Below are positions 48,501 through 54,951 of a stretch of 64,000 nucleotides of DNA, piece after piece. The DNA comes from Stieleria sp. JC731. GTDB lineage: Bacteria; Planctomycetota; Planctomycetia; Pirellulales; Pirellulaceae. Position 1 is the stretch's first letter. Every line of letters begins with the position of its first letter. The notes under the pieces were generated by a model. It ran no database searches and had not been told where the DNA came from. It saw nothing but the letters and a program-made list of their open reading frames with translations. The position numbers and the translations under genes are program-made. Location: the NCBI RefSeq assembly GCF_020966635.1, contig NZ_JAJKFQ010000026.1:62001-126000 (forward strand). Reading direction: 5' to 3'.

Positions 48501-48600
48501 TGCCTTAGAAAGTGTGATCGAAATTGACATCGAAACGACAGGGACGCAGGACGCTTCGCCACTTGAAGGCCAGGTAGCTCAATTGCATATCGCTAAATAG
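42541..48600 (+). CDS. Transmembrane Ser/Thr kinase with WD40 propellers
   Basis: A 2019-aa Hanks-type kinase. The N-terminus has a zinc-ribbon-like Cys set (CTYC...C, CGSCAC, residues 5-27) and a Pro-rich linker. The kinase domain (about 187-455) has the Gly loop GEGSMGRV, the VAVKV lysine, HRDIKPHN with catalytic Asp, DWG in place of DFG, and GTPAYMAPE. A TPR-like helical part, a membrane helix (about 553-575) and an Ala/Glu-rich coiled coil (580-680) follow. From about 700 to 1790 there are many WD40 blades (for example LVSGASDRKAIVWNSVDG; IISGGYDRKLLSW), probably two or more propellers, outside the membrane. A beta-rich tail ends the protein. Translation is probably coupled to the giant gene through the 4-bp ATGA overlap. 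It may sense envelope state or the giant protein and signal inward. Confidence 0.92.
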   Translation: MKIICTYCGSECGEREQQNGRCGSCACFFVGTEVVVQEEDASLGNAPTSDTGHPAVDSDPAIEPPPAPPKPPPIVAPKSELGALLESMMPEANQLLGGFNPDSVEPDLPMMGMEASEGLIQPRKLSPQYQKRVERTWQSTFGGGAFSAEHTLNSASPSMGTKKDCPTLSIATRKISRAEDGDRRDIDGDYELKEVIGEGSMGRVWSARQTSLDRNVAVKVPMAELAGSGSVGESQFISEVVVTGQLEHPNIVPIYELGRDANGLPFYSMKHVQGQAWNESIADKTTAENIEILMKVCDAIAFAHDRNFLHRDIKPHNVMVGEFGEVSVMDWGIAVAVQRDPTKPWASVATGPAGTPAYMAPEMAAHNPSELGAVSDIYLLGAVLYEIVTGTPPHPKTGDTRAALLAAAANEIIPTTKTGELVDIARRAMATNLEDRYQTVKEFQDAIREYQSHRESIKLSESAKQHYQSAAENHSSDEYARSRFAYEEALRLWDGNHSARQGLKVATLAHAKNALDQENFELGISILDASDPSHRDLLNKLESSRAQRRRLAAVSKIAAATAAIAVFAVVGVTFYSYGELKDSAAKLETEKEVAVQERQNAMQSEEAAIAAADLAKEAERKAKLAERVALVAKNEARGAEVVARQEKRRAEEAAYASEIGLAAESIRRNDFEKAERILDKMDPLSGQPFNAVMSRLRHLEWGILRDASAPSSMQKLLTDVHVDSVTSSVDGHIFAAGADSGNVYLWTKSTDEQLGEPVVVNFGRSVTSVALSDDGSKLAVAGIRNNQIDNGEKDQTSENTYAISVWEIKDGNVAATPIILPGHQATVLSLSFSKDGQRLVSGASDRKAIVWNSVDGTTISVMRDHLEKEVYDARFSPDASQVVTSCEDGRVRVWSLNTNSSEAKKVHDLRGHDGPVYCATFTPDGQSIISGGYDRKLLSWSLNTASGRPNDLSNRLIAQASEQSSQSAASTQIGSDEEQHEASIHAIAIGQIDGHDCLLSGGNDNTIRVWNFDRQAWSLDKVLRGHGRWVRSCVFSDNGRTVVSGAFDGVKRWNWNAYELPRDLFPVAERRLGKRPSEIGLSAVSNSIYSPDGRWVASSYSNGNVAVWDLAADDRSESQLLGEGHALLTATGQFFDSDSQLLTSAGDNTTRLWDVQRGSQTAVLSGTGYRGVASIVCQQANGDFLVATGSDNRLIPAKLWSVQADGQISHLPLLQDQAVKSIEVGPIAGANRSTTHLTSSTVDDEQFRQYRQRVRRIPDVTKISSSPDGRKFIIGDASGRCYVYATPVNSSDPELISSVSIHGTPITDLVILPDNSTAISASEDGRIRQWQLDDGQVIGEVPWAGPVTDLDLSEDGTRLIVGHAPVIGQDYPIAEVFTIDSDGRFSSNCQLNSTEPSTRTTKTIRPTVQSVKFSRDDQTALLSLYFPEQVENGNRIGESSSGYRMALWNASNNGQEIEWIQNGENGEIASALTTSNNRKSQLLVVGGKGARLWDRQDSDPTRFTKLVHSFRPIAAITSTSFSHDPTANRSEQLLIGDSEGNLKVWQLNDNQWDESSGVAQSLAGHHESEIIASQFHPLDPTRFISVDRLGAWHQWQLDESQQWQIVQSGKFTDDSSTCFVAMFSPDGQSVAVGTDSGGQLWKFDDNGQIQKSAQPWESGPVRNLVFSHDNQLIVTTDSDRNVCFWDMQSKLLARLNEDDALSVSTMDLSKDRRRFVTGQGKRVVIWDTSRIDPSNSAQTMVNIPELLSLEEHRAVTSVSLSPDGKNLLSAGSEGRTVIWNGKTIAPVTMTGSSTQILYRIGSKPARLDGSIIINDPCNLLRYDNARIHVSTTTLDGDEDLQRDLRERLVIAPAANDGFTIDRAKGDVFYQAYAGAPRQLVASIQSANRPSEGFDNPAKDVDNHAELVVQLSPQITSNIVERLLGTIHYSVDSTELATVDQSFDPAKKETTKSNAVNSRKIKIRIDSLGYRQVEQSSLPSTNARLFPSALESVIEIDIETTGTQDASPLEGQVAQLHIAK

Positions 48601-48743
48601 TTCGTTCCGGATTGGTCTCGTTTGTTCGGCAAACCAGCCGCACCCTGAACGCGACGTCTTGATCGCTGTTTGGTCAAGTCGCCTCCACAAAGGAGTGTTG
48701 TGCTGATATACAACGACGTCCCACTTCTCTGGAACCAACCGCG

Positions 48744-49820
48744 ATGTTCAAAAAGCGTCATACCGAAGTCGGTGCTAAACCCGGCACTTTGATGATTTCC
48801 GCCGAAGCACCAAAACCGGCGATGTCGATGATTCACTATCGGCAGGAAGGTCGTGCGGAAGAAAAGGTCGTCAACGATGTCAACGAACTGAAAGCGGCAT
48901 TTCACGACGGTCACGTCACCTGGGTCGACGTCCAAGGATTCGGCGACCACGAACTGATGAAATCCATCGGCGAAATCTTCGAACTGCATCCGTTGCTGCT
49001 TGAGGATGTCGTCAACCTTCCGCAGCGAGCCAAAGCGGAATCGTACGACGACCAACTTTTGTTGATCGTGAAGATGGTCGCCGCGGAATCCGCTTCTACA
49101 ATCGAATTAGAGCAAGTCAGTATTGTAATCGGCCCAACCTATGTGCTGACATTTCAAGAATTCCCAGGTGACGTTCTCGATCCCGTTCGTCGACGAATCC
49201 GCGCCGAGAAATCATTGATTCGAAGCCACGGGGCCGACTATTTGGCATACGCGATTGCAGACACCATCGTCGATGCCTACTACCCGGTTTTGGAAACGAT
49301 CGGGGACCGCATCGAGGCGTTAGAAGACGATGCAGTGATGCGTCCGACACCTGAGCTACTGCGTGAACTGAACCGTTTGAAAAACCGGTTGGTCAATCTC
49401 CGACGCGCCGTTTGGCCGCAACGTGAAGCAATCTATTCCTTGATTCGAGACGGGAACACCGTGATCGGCGAAGATGTTCGGTTGTTTCTACGGGATACCC
49501 ACGACCACTGCGTCCAAACATCTGAAGTCATCGAAATGTACCGGGAAATGGTCGCGAGCTTATTAAACACCTATCTAACCACCATCGCCAATCGGACCAA
49601 CGACGTGATGAAGGTCTTGACCATCGTCGCGACGATTTTTATTCCGCTTACGTTCATGGCCGGCATCTACGGCATGAACTTTGACCACATGCCTGAGCTT
49701 CATACGCGATGGGGCTACCCAATCATCTGGGCCGCGATGATCGTCACGGCCGCAGGTATGGTTTACTTCTTTCGACGCCGCGGATGGCTTGGCGGTGACG
49801 ATTCGATGGGTGAACGATAG
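48744..49820 (+). CDS. corA: CorA-type Mg2+/Co2+ transporter
   Basis: A 358-aa CorA-family divalent-cation channel of the inner membrane. The cytoplasmic domain includes LEDVVNLPQRAKAESYDDQLLLIVKM and the long stalk helix (LLRELNRLKNRLVNLRRAVWPQRE). The signature Tyr-Gly-Met-Asn (GMN at residues 310-312) closes the first of two C-terminal helices (IVATIFIPLTFMAGIYGMNF, then PIIWAAMIVTAAGMVYFFRRRGW). Length and order match the family. It stands alone, 143 bp after the kinase gene. No Shine-Dalgarno and no M-box-like leader can be recognised upstream. Confidence 0.95.
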   Translation: MFKKRHTEVGAKPGTLMISAEAPKPAMSMIHYRQEGRAEEKVVNDVNELKAAFHDGHVTWVDVQGFGDHELMKSIGEIFELHPLLLEDVVNLPQRAKAESYDDQLLLIVKMVAAESASTIELEQVSIVIGPTYVLTFQEFPGDVLDPVRRRIRAEKSLIRSHGADYLAYAIADTIVDAYYPVLETIGDRIEALEDDAVMRPTPELLRELNRLKNRLVNLRRAVWPQREAIYSLIRDGNTVIGEDVRLFLRDTHDHCVQTSEVIEMYREMVASLLNTYLTTIANRTNDVMKVLTIVATIFIPLTFMAGIYGMNFDHMPELHTRWGYPIIWAAMIVTAAGMVYFFRRRGWLGGDDSMGER

Positions 49821-49832
49821 GGAGCATGGGCT

Positions 49833-49859
49833 GAACAAAACGCGAGGTGTTTTCTGTTC
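49833..49859 (+). terminator. Imperfect hairpin after corA
   Basis: GAACA (49833-49837) pairs with TGTTC (49855-49859), extended by AAA/TTT after a bulge; it lies 12 bp after the stop. A perfect 12-bp palindrome (CGTTTGCAAACG, 49859-49870) follows directly. Weak evidence for termination. Confidence 0.3.
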
Positions 49860-49964
49860 GTTTGCAAACGGATCACAAGACAACTATAGACACGTCGGCT
49901 ATATTGAAGCGAGGTAGAGAGTTCGGCCATCCCATCCGGTTCGCAGGTGTTTGGAGTCTTGTAA

Positions 49965-50819
49965 ATGGATCGCAGAATACTTTCACTCGGTTTTGTATCG
50001 ATCGTCATCACTGCAATAGCTGCGCCAGCGTATGCGCAGGTCGCGGAGGTAGTCGCCGCAGCTGATGAGACGGCTGAGTCAGAAGAGTCATCTGGCATCG
50101 CTCAAGAATCAAAGTCGATCGTTTCGGAAGGGAAGTTCTATCGTTTGATCAACGGAGAATCGGCTTCGGTCCCATTGGTTGAAAAACCGGTGCTCAACCA
50201 TCTCGATTCCGAGCGAGGAGAACAAGGTGGTGTGTGGGTGGTCGGTAATCAAGACGAACGCCCCGTAGCCATCATCAGCCTTTGGACCCGCCGTGACTCG
50301 ACCTTTTGGGTGTATTCGGTTGCGTCACTGTCGGAACAAAATCGGATCGAAGCGACTTTGGGATCCGACATTCGCTGGGCACCTCAGCCATTTCAATTGG
50401 AATTCCATTCGCTGACGCTCGACGCGGCCCCGTCCAATTCGGCCCCCATTCGCTATTCGCAACTGAAACGAATCGCACGCCTGTTTAGCGGCCATGAATA
50501 CTGGCAGGATAGTCGTCATGAGTTACGCATTCTGGCCCGCGAGATGTATCGATATCAAGATCCACAGAAAGGCATTTTGGACGGAGCGGTGTTCTCGATC
50601 GCCCACAATACAAACACGGAATGTTTTTTGTTGTTGGAAGCGTTCGAAAAGGATGGGAAGAAATCGTGGAGATACGCGCTTCGCAGAAATGGATTTGCCA
50701 AACTACACATTCATTTTGACGGAAAAGAGGTTTGGACTCGACCGACCATTGGCATCAATGGAAATACAGCAGACCCGACTGATGCCTATTATTTGTTTAC
50801 GCTTCCGCGTAAGAAATAA
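49965..50819 (+). CDS. Uncharacterised secreted protein
   Basis: A 284-aa protein with a Sec signal peptide (ILSLGFVSIVITAIAAPAYA, cleavage near residue 24). Motifs in the mature part: a strand-rich start (GVWVVGNQDERPVAIISLWTRR), LEFHSLTLD, a helix SQLKRIARLFSGHEYWQDSRHELRILAREMYRYQDP, and LDGAVFSIAHNTNTECFLLLEAFE...WRYALRR. This set matches, from memory, a planctomycete-specific family of unknown function in which the HELR-L..P.YRY and DGA-F segments are conserved. No enzymatic motif is visible. It is followed by the 190-bp repeat array and is not in an obvious operon. Confidence 0.8.
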   Translation: MDRRILSLGFVSIVITAIAAPAYAQVAEVVAAADETAESEESSGIAQESKSIVSEGKFYRLINGESASVPLVEKPVLNHLDSERGEQGGVWVVGNQDERPVAIISLWTRRDSTFWVYSVASLSEQNRIEATLGSDIRWAPQPFQLEFHSLTLDAAPSNSAPIRYSQLKRIARLFSGHEYWQDSRHELRILAREMYRYQDPQKGILDGAVFSIAHNTNTECFLLLEAFEKDGKKSWRYALRRNGFAKLHIHFDGKEVWTRPTIGINGNTADPTDAYYLFTLPRKK

Positions 50820-50867
50820 ATTTTGCGAAGGGTGCATGATGAGTCGTAGTTTTGAAAACGATCGGTA

Positions 50868-51577
50868 CTGAGCCGCATTCGCGCTAGCGACGGTTGAAAA
50901 CAACATCAGCCGCGCGGCGCCAGCCCGCGGTTAACGAACCTGTAGAAACTGCGGACGAAACCGGGGCTAATGCCCATCGGCTGATAAGAAGGAAACGCTG
51001 ATACACTTCGCGATTAACCTCAACAAACCGCAGCTCACAGACCAAACAACTGAGCCGGTTCGCGCTAGCGACGGTTGATACCGTTCACGATCTGCACACC
51101 ACGCAGCCCACAACATCAGCCGCGCGGCGCCAGCCCGCGGTTAACGGTATGCGCCAGGACACATAACCGCTCGCTCGCGCGATGCGGCTGATTGAAAAGG
51201 GAACGCGGCTAGTGACATTGCAGCTCACAGACCAAACAACTGAGCCGGTTCGCGCTAGCGACGGTTGAAAACAGTTCACGATCTGCACACCACGCAGCCC
51301 ACAACATCAGCCGCGCGGCGCCAGCCCGCGGTTAACGGTATGCGCCAGGACACATAACCGCTCGCTCGCGCGATGCGGCTGATTGAAAAGGGAACGCGGC
51401 TAGTGACATTGCAGCTCACAGACCAAACAACTGAGCCGGTTCGCGCTAGCGACGGTTGAAAACAGTTCACGATCTGCACACCACGCAACCCACAACATCA
51501 GCCGCGCGGCGCCAGCCCGCGGTGAACGGTATGCGCCAAGACACATAACCGCTCGCTCGCGCGATGCGGCTGATTGA
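50868..51577. repeat. Hairpin repeat array with 190-bp tandem units
   Basis: Three near-identical tandem units start at 51031, 51221 and 51412 (periods 190 and 191), the last one incomplete, preceded by a partial mosaic unit from 50868. Each full unit carries three copies of a 24-25 bp core that begins AGCCG, has a GCGCYAGC-like centre and ends CGGTT (for example 50871-50895, 50908-50932; a reverse copy near the unit end). A reverse-oriented core at 50959-50982 differs by one base from the core of the array at 54483-54929. Together with the flanks this explains the whole 774-bp gap between genes; identical reading frames on its minus strand are products of the repetition. Confidence 0.88.
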
Positions 51578-51593
51578 GAGGTGTTTTCGAGCA

Positions 51594-52742
51594 CTACTGC
51601 TCACGTTGCCGTGCGAGGTACCTTGCCAATTCATCTTGGTTGATCGCTTTGTTGTCGTCGCGATCTGCTTGTGGCAAAACTTCTTTCCCTAGGAATCCTT
51701 GGCCCGACTTCTCTTTCAATTCACCACTCCGGATCACTCGATCCCGGTTGACATCATGACGTAGCATCAGGCGTTGCGCTTCGGCGGCATCCTGATCTGT
51801 GTAGCCTTTTTCGTCACGACGTTTGCCCATCTCTTTTTCGATTTCCAGCATCGTGGTCTTTCCATCACCGTCGGTATCAAACGCTAGAAGTCCATCAGCG
51901 ATCGCCGGCTGAAGCTTGACATAGAGAGCAAGCTCTTCCTTTGTCGCGATCCCATCGAAATTGGCATCAACGGGTTGCATCAAAGCACGTGCTGACAACA
52001 AGTCTTTCGGTGTTAACCCGAGCTTTTGACGATGCTTCGCAATCATCGTGGCAATTTCGGTCAACGAAAGAAGTCCATCTTCATCTTCGTCGAAACCGTC
52101 CGGCTTCGCGGGCATCGGAGTTCCTTCCCATTCACTTGGTCCAAGGCGTCCATCACCGTCTCGATCAAAACGATTTCGGATTTTGATCGCCCATCCCTGA
52201 TCGACGCCAATAATGCCGATCTCTTTTCTGATGACTCGGCGAAAGGCAAAGGCATGGGTCAATTCTTCGACCGTTAAAATGCCATCGGCATTGGCATCGA
52301 TCTCATCAGGCTCTTCCGGCCATGCTGCGGTGATCTCTTCCGGATCGATCTGGCCGTTGCGGTTCGAATCGTGCTTTCTGATTGAACGCTCGGCGACGGT
52401 TCGATCAATTTGCTCGACATCCAGCTCTTCTCGGATCGATGCAAAGTGAAGTGCGATCTCGGGTTGCGAAAGCAATTGGTTGCGATTCAGGTCGGCTCTT
52501 CCGGCAAGAGACGCCCACTTCAATTTCTTACACTCCGTTTCATTCAAAACGCCGTCATCATCAAGATCAAAGATCGCAAGGGTCTTGTTTGCGTCGTCCA
52601 GATCCGACTGGATCAGTACCAGCGAATAGCGATCTTTCACCGGTTCGCTTTGGGCGTGGCAATACTTGGGCGAAAGGCAGGCTGACAACAATGCTGCGGC
52701 AGCCTGCAAACAGATGGTCAATTTGACGCGACGCTCTCGCAT
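51594..52742 (-). CDS. Secreted EF-hand protein with ten calcium loops
   Basis: A 382-aa exported calcium-binding protein. The ATG at 52742 (GGAG 10 bases upstream) gives a signal peptide (KLTICLQAAAALLSACLSPKYCHA); LLSAC could also be a lipobox. Ten EF-hand-type loops can be read in order: DLDDDGVLNETE, DLNRNQLLSQPE, DSNRNGQIDPEE, DANADGILTVEE, DRDGDGRLGPSE, DEDEDGLLSLTE, DANFDGIATKEE, DTDGDGKTTMLE, DVNRDRVIRSGE, DRDDNKAINQDE. The second and the last two deviate at the Gly6 position and may bind weakly. Planctomycetes have many such proteins, mostly of unknown role; calcium buffering or scaffold functions in the envelope are possible. It runs toward the repeat array. Confidence 0.9.
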   Translation of the reverse strand: MRERRVKLTICLQAAAALLSACLSPKYCHAQSEPVKDRYSLVLIQSDLDDANKTLAIFDLDDDGVLNETECKKLKWASLAGRADLNRNQLLSQPEIALHFASIREELDVEQIDRTVAERSIRKHDSNRNGQIDPEEITAAWPEEPDEIDANADGILTVEELTHAFAFRRVIRKEIGIIGVDQGWAIKIRNRFDRDGDGRLGPSEWEGTPMPAKPDGFDEDEDGLLSLTEIATMIAKHRQKLGLTPKDLLSARALMQPVDANFDGIATKEELALYVKLQPAIADGLLAFDTDGDGKTTMLEIEKEMGKRRDEKGYTDQDAAEAQRLMLRHDVNRDRVIRSGELKEKSGQGFLGKEVLPQADRDDNKAINQDELARYLARQREQ

Positions 52743-53078
52743 GGTCACTGGTCTCCGCTCTAAAACCATTGAATTTGGACACGCGACGATCATCTTAGCA
52801 CCCTCCCGCCCGCAGAGGGGACACTGATTGTGCGATTTCAATTAAACGGCTTGTTTCGAGGTAACCAGATTGCGCCAAAATCTGATCGCTTTTCAAAAGA
52901 TCACAATCAGCCGCCAGAAAGCCAAGACTGGATGTTGTAAGACGAGCAGCAAAAATGCCTTCACATTGCTGTTGACGAAAACCACCCCGGATTGCTACCG
53001 AAAAAACACCTAAAGGAATGAGTAACGAATTCCTACTACTTTTCAACGATTGAACCACCTGGACAGAAGGAATTGACC
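52743..53078. other. Divergent intergenic region
   Basis: These 336 bp separate the EF-hand gene and the methyltransferase-like gene. A small hairpin (TGAT..CTTTTCAAAAG.ATCA, about 52883-52903) is the only structure I see; no gene. It should include both promoters. AGAAGG at 53065-53070 is the ribosome site of the rightward gene. Confidence 0.4.
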
Positions 53079-53729
53079 ATGGTGCCTACGATTGGTCGGA
53101 CATTAAAACGGCGTTTTGCGGTCCCATACGGCTGCTACAAACTTGTCACAGGGCGGCAATCAATGCTCCGCCAATCAGGCTGGTTTCAAAGCGTACGAGC
53201 TTCGAAACCCGAATCAGTTGATGGTCAACCAGTTCCATGGATGAATTATTCGATCGTCGAATTCCTGTCCGAACGCTTGGACAGCCAGATGACTTTGTTT
53301 GAATACGGAAGCGGCGGTTCGACACGGTATTTCGCGCAGCGCGTTCGTCAGGTCACCTCCGTCGAATACGACAAATCTTGGTACGACACCGTCGCCGAAG
53401 ACCTGCCATCAAATGCCAGATTGATCTATCACCCCTTTGATAACACTGCACGTTATGCGGAAACCATTCAGCGGCAGGACACCCGCTTTGATGTTGTCGT
53501 CGTTGATGGTCAAGACCGAGTGCGCTGTGTTGAACAAAGCCTTCCCTGCTTGACCGAAGCCGGCATCGTGCTGCTGGACGATTCAGACCGCGAATGCTAC
53601 CGCCCAGCATTCAAACTTCTGTCCCAACGAGGTTTCAGAGCGTTGAGAATCGCGGGACTTAAACCCGCCAGTTGTTGTCGCCACGAGTCCACCGTGTTCT
53701 ACCGGCCAGAAAACTGTGTTGGGCTTTGA
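53079..53729 (+). CDS. SAM-dependent methyltransferase-like protein
   Basis: A 216-aa protein with a class I methyltransferase-like Rossmann core: motif I region MTLFEYGSGGSTRYFA (about residues 75-90), VTSVEYDKSWYD as the acidic strand 2, and FDVVVVDGQDRVRCVEQSL with LTEAGIVLLDDSDRECY as later strands. Proteins of this shape often act on sugars, lipids or surface polymers, but the acceptor cannot be told. The ATG at 53079 is preferred to the TTG at 53073 because AGAAGG lies eight bases upstream. No signal peptide. The unit is monocistronic as far as can be seen, 124 bp before the PEP-CTERM gene. Confidence 0.75.
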   Translation: MVPTIGRTLKRRFAVPYGCYKLVTGRQSMLRQSGWFQSVRASKPESVDGQPVPWMNYSIVEFLSERLDSQMTLFEYGSGGSTRYFAQRVRQVTSVEYDKSWYDTVAEDLPSNARLIYHPFDNTARYAETIQRQDTRFDVVVVDGQDRVRCVEQSLPCLTEAGIVLLDDSDRECYRPAFKLLSQRGFRALRIAGLKPASCCRHESTVFYRPENCVGL

Positions 53730-53853
53730 GCCTTGGGCTCGATGGCCGACCGTGACGTAACCTCGATGAAAAGTTTGCCACCGATGGGTTGTCAGTGTTT
53801 AAACTAACGCTAACGCTCCCAACAGTCTTTTCTTTCTTGTCGTGGCTGCCGTG

Positions 53854-54486
53854 ATGAAACTCTTGATTCGATGCGTGGCGCTCGTTTTTCTCGTCGCTTC
53901 GCCAGCGTTTGCCGACATTGTCACTCTTCCCAATGGGGATGATGTGATCCCGGTTGATGAAAACCTGAATCCGTTTGATTTTGCCGACTCCTTTGCGACG
54001 CCTTCAGCTGTCGGAGTTTTTGGTATCGGCGACACGATCGTCGAAGGCACGATTCTAAACGCAAGTGAATCGGACGAAGACGTTTTCACGTTTACCATCG
54101 CCGATGGCACTCGTTTGGATTCGATCACGCTGGACTACATCACCGGTGACGGCAACCACTTTGTCGGAATCGATACGGGAACCTCGATGACGTTCCCCGC
54201 CAGCTACGATGGTACTTCGTTGCTGGTTGCACACCTGGTTTCCGACTTGGATAGCGGAGCCGATCTGTTGACAATCGATGTAGCCAGCAACAATTACAAC
54301 ACCATCGCTCCTCCCGGCGCATTGTCGGCGGGAGACTATTCGGTTTGGATCCGCGAAACCGAATTCCAAGACTTCGACTATTCGTTAACCTTCCGCGTCA
54401 GCGCGGTCGCGATTCCCGAACCGTCATCACTTGTTGCACTGCTGGGAATCCTCGCCACCACCTGTGTTACGCGAAGACGGAACTAG
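53854..54486 (+). CDS. PEP-CTERM sorting-domain protein
   Basis: A 210-aa exported protein. The ATG at 53854 gives a signal peptide (LLIRCVALVFLVASPAFA). The middle is beta-rich and resembles pre-peptidase C-terminal domains (VEGTILNASESDEDVFTFTIADGTRL, ...GDYSVWIRETEFQDFDYSLTFRV). The C-terminus is a PEP-CTERM tripartite tail: PEPSS, a hydrophobic stretch LVALLGILATTCV and the basic end TRRRN, which directs sorting by exosortase in organisms that have it; no exosortase gene is in the window. The TAG stop is the second to fourth base of the CTAG that starts the downstream repeat element. Confidence 0.88.
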   Translation: MKLLIRCVALVFLVASPAFADIVTLPNGDDVIPVDENLNPFDFADSFATPSAVGVFGIGDTIVEGTILNASESDEDVFTFTIADGTRLDSITLDYITGDGNHFVGIDTGTSMTFPASYDGTSLLVAHLVSDLDSGADLLTIDVASNNYNTIAPPGALSAGDYSVWIRETEFQDFDYSLTFRVSAVAIPEPSSLVALLGILATTCVTRRRN

Positions 54487-54929
54487 AGCTTCGTTCCATA
54501 TAAAAATATGTGTTCGGATCATCAGCCGACGGGCGTTAGCCCCGGTTTTGTCCACGTTGACTTCTGGTTCAACAACCGTGGCTAACGCCAGACGGCTAAT
54601 CCTAAAAGCGAGTTTCACCCATTAGCCGATGGGCGTTAGCCCCGGTTTTGTCCACGTTGACTTCCGGTTCAACAACCGTGTCTAGCGCCAGACGGCTAAT
54701 TCTAAAATCGAGTTTCACCCATCAGCCGATGGGCGTTAGCCCCGGTTTTGTCCACGTTGACTTCTGGTTCAACAGCCGTGGCTAGCGCCAGACGGCTAAT
54801 CCTAAAATCGAGCTTCACCCATCAGCCGATGGGCGTTCGCCCCGGTTTTGTCCACGTTGACTTCCGGTTCAACAACCGTGGCTAACACCAGACGGCTAAT
54901 CCTAAAATCGAATTGGAACGAAGCACTAG
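54483..54929. mobile_element. MITE-like element: four 100-bp hairpin units with inverted ends
   Basis: A 447-bp non-coding element. Left end CTAGAGCTTCGTTCCA (54483-54498) and the reverse complement of the right end CTAGTGCTTCGTTCCA (54914-54929) match at 15 of 16 positions. Inside are four tandem units of exactly 100 bp starting at 54521, 54621, 54721 and 54821, more than 90% alike. Each unit has a 24-bp core (AGCCGAT, GGCGTTAGC, CCCGGTT) and, about 25 bases later, an inverted counterpart (AACCGTGGC, TAACGCC, AGACGGCT), giving a long hairpin. It encodes no transposase. CTAG at both ends could be part of the inverted repeat or a target duplication. The same end occurs at 6855. I infer a non-autonomous mobile element or its relic. 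Confidence 0.65.
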
Positions 54930-54951
54930 GAGGCTTTCTTGGCTTGGCACT

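Noticed and set aside
51085-51488. Two nearly identical minus-strand frames of 67-70 aa
   Set aside because: They arise from the 190-bp tandem units and have no support beyond the repetition.
50868-54929. CRISPR arrays
   Set aside because: The repeats are 100-190 bp tandem units that are alike throughout, with no unique spacers and no cas genes nearby.
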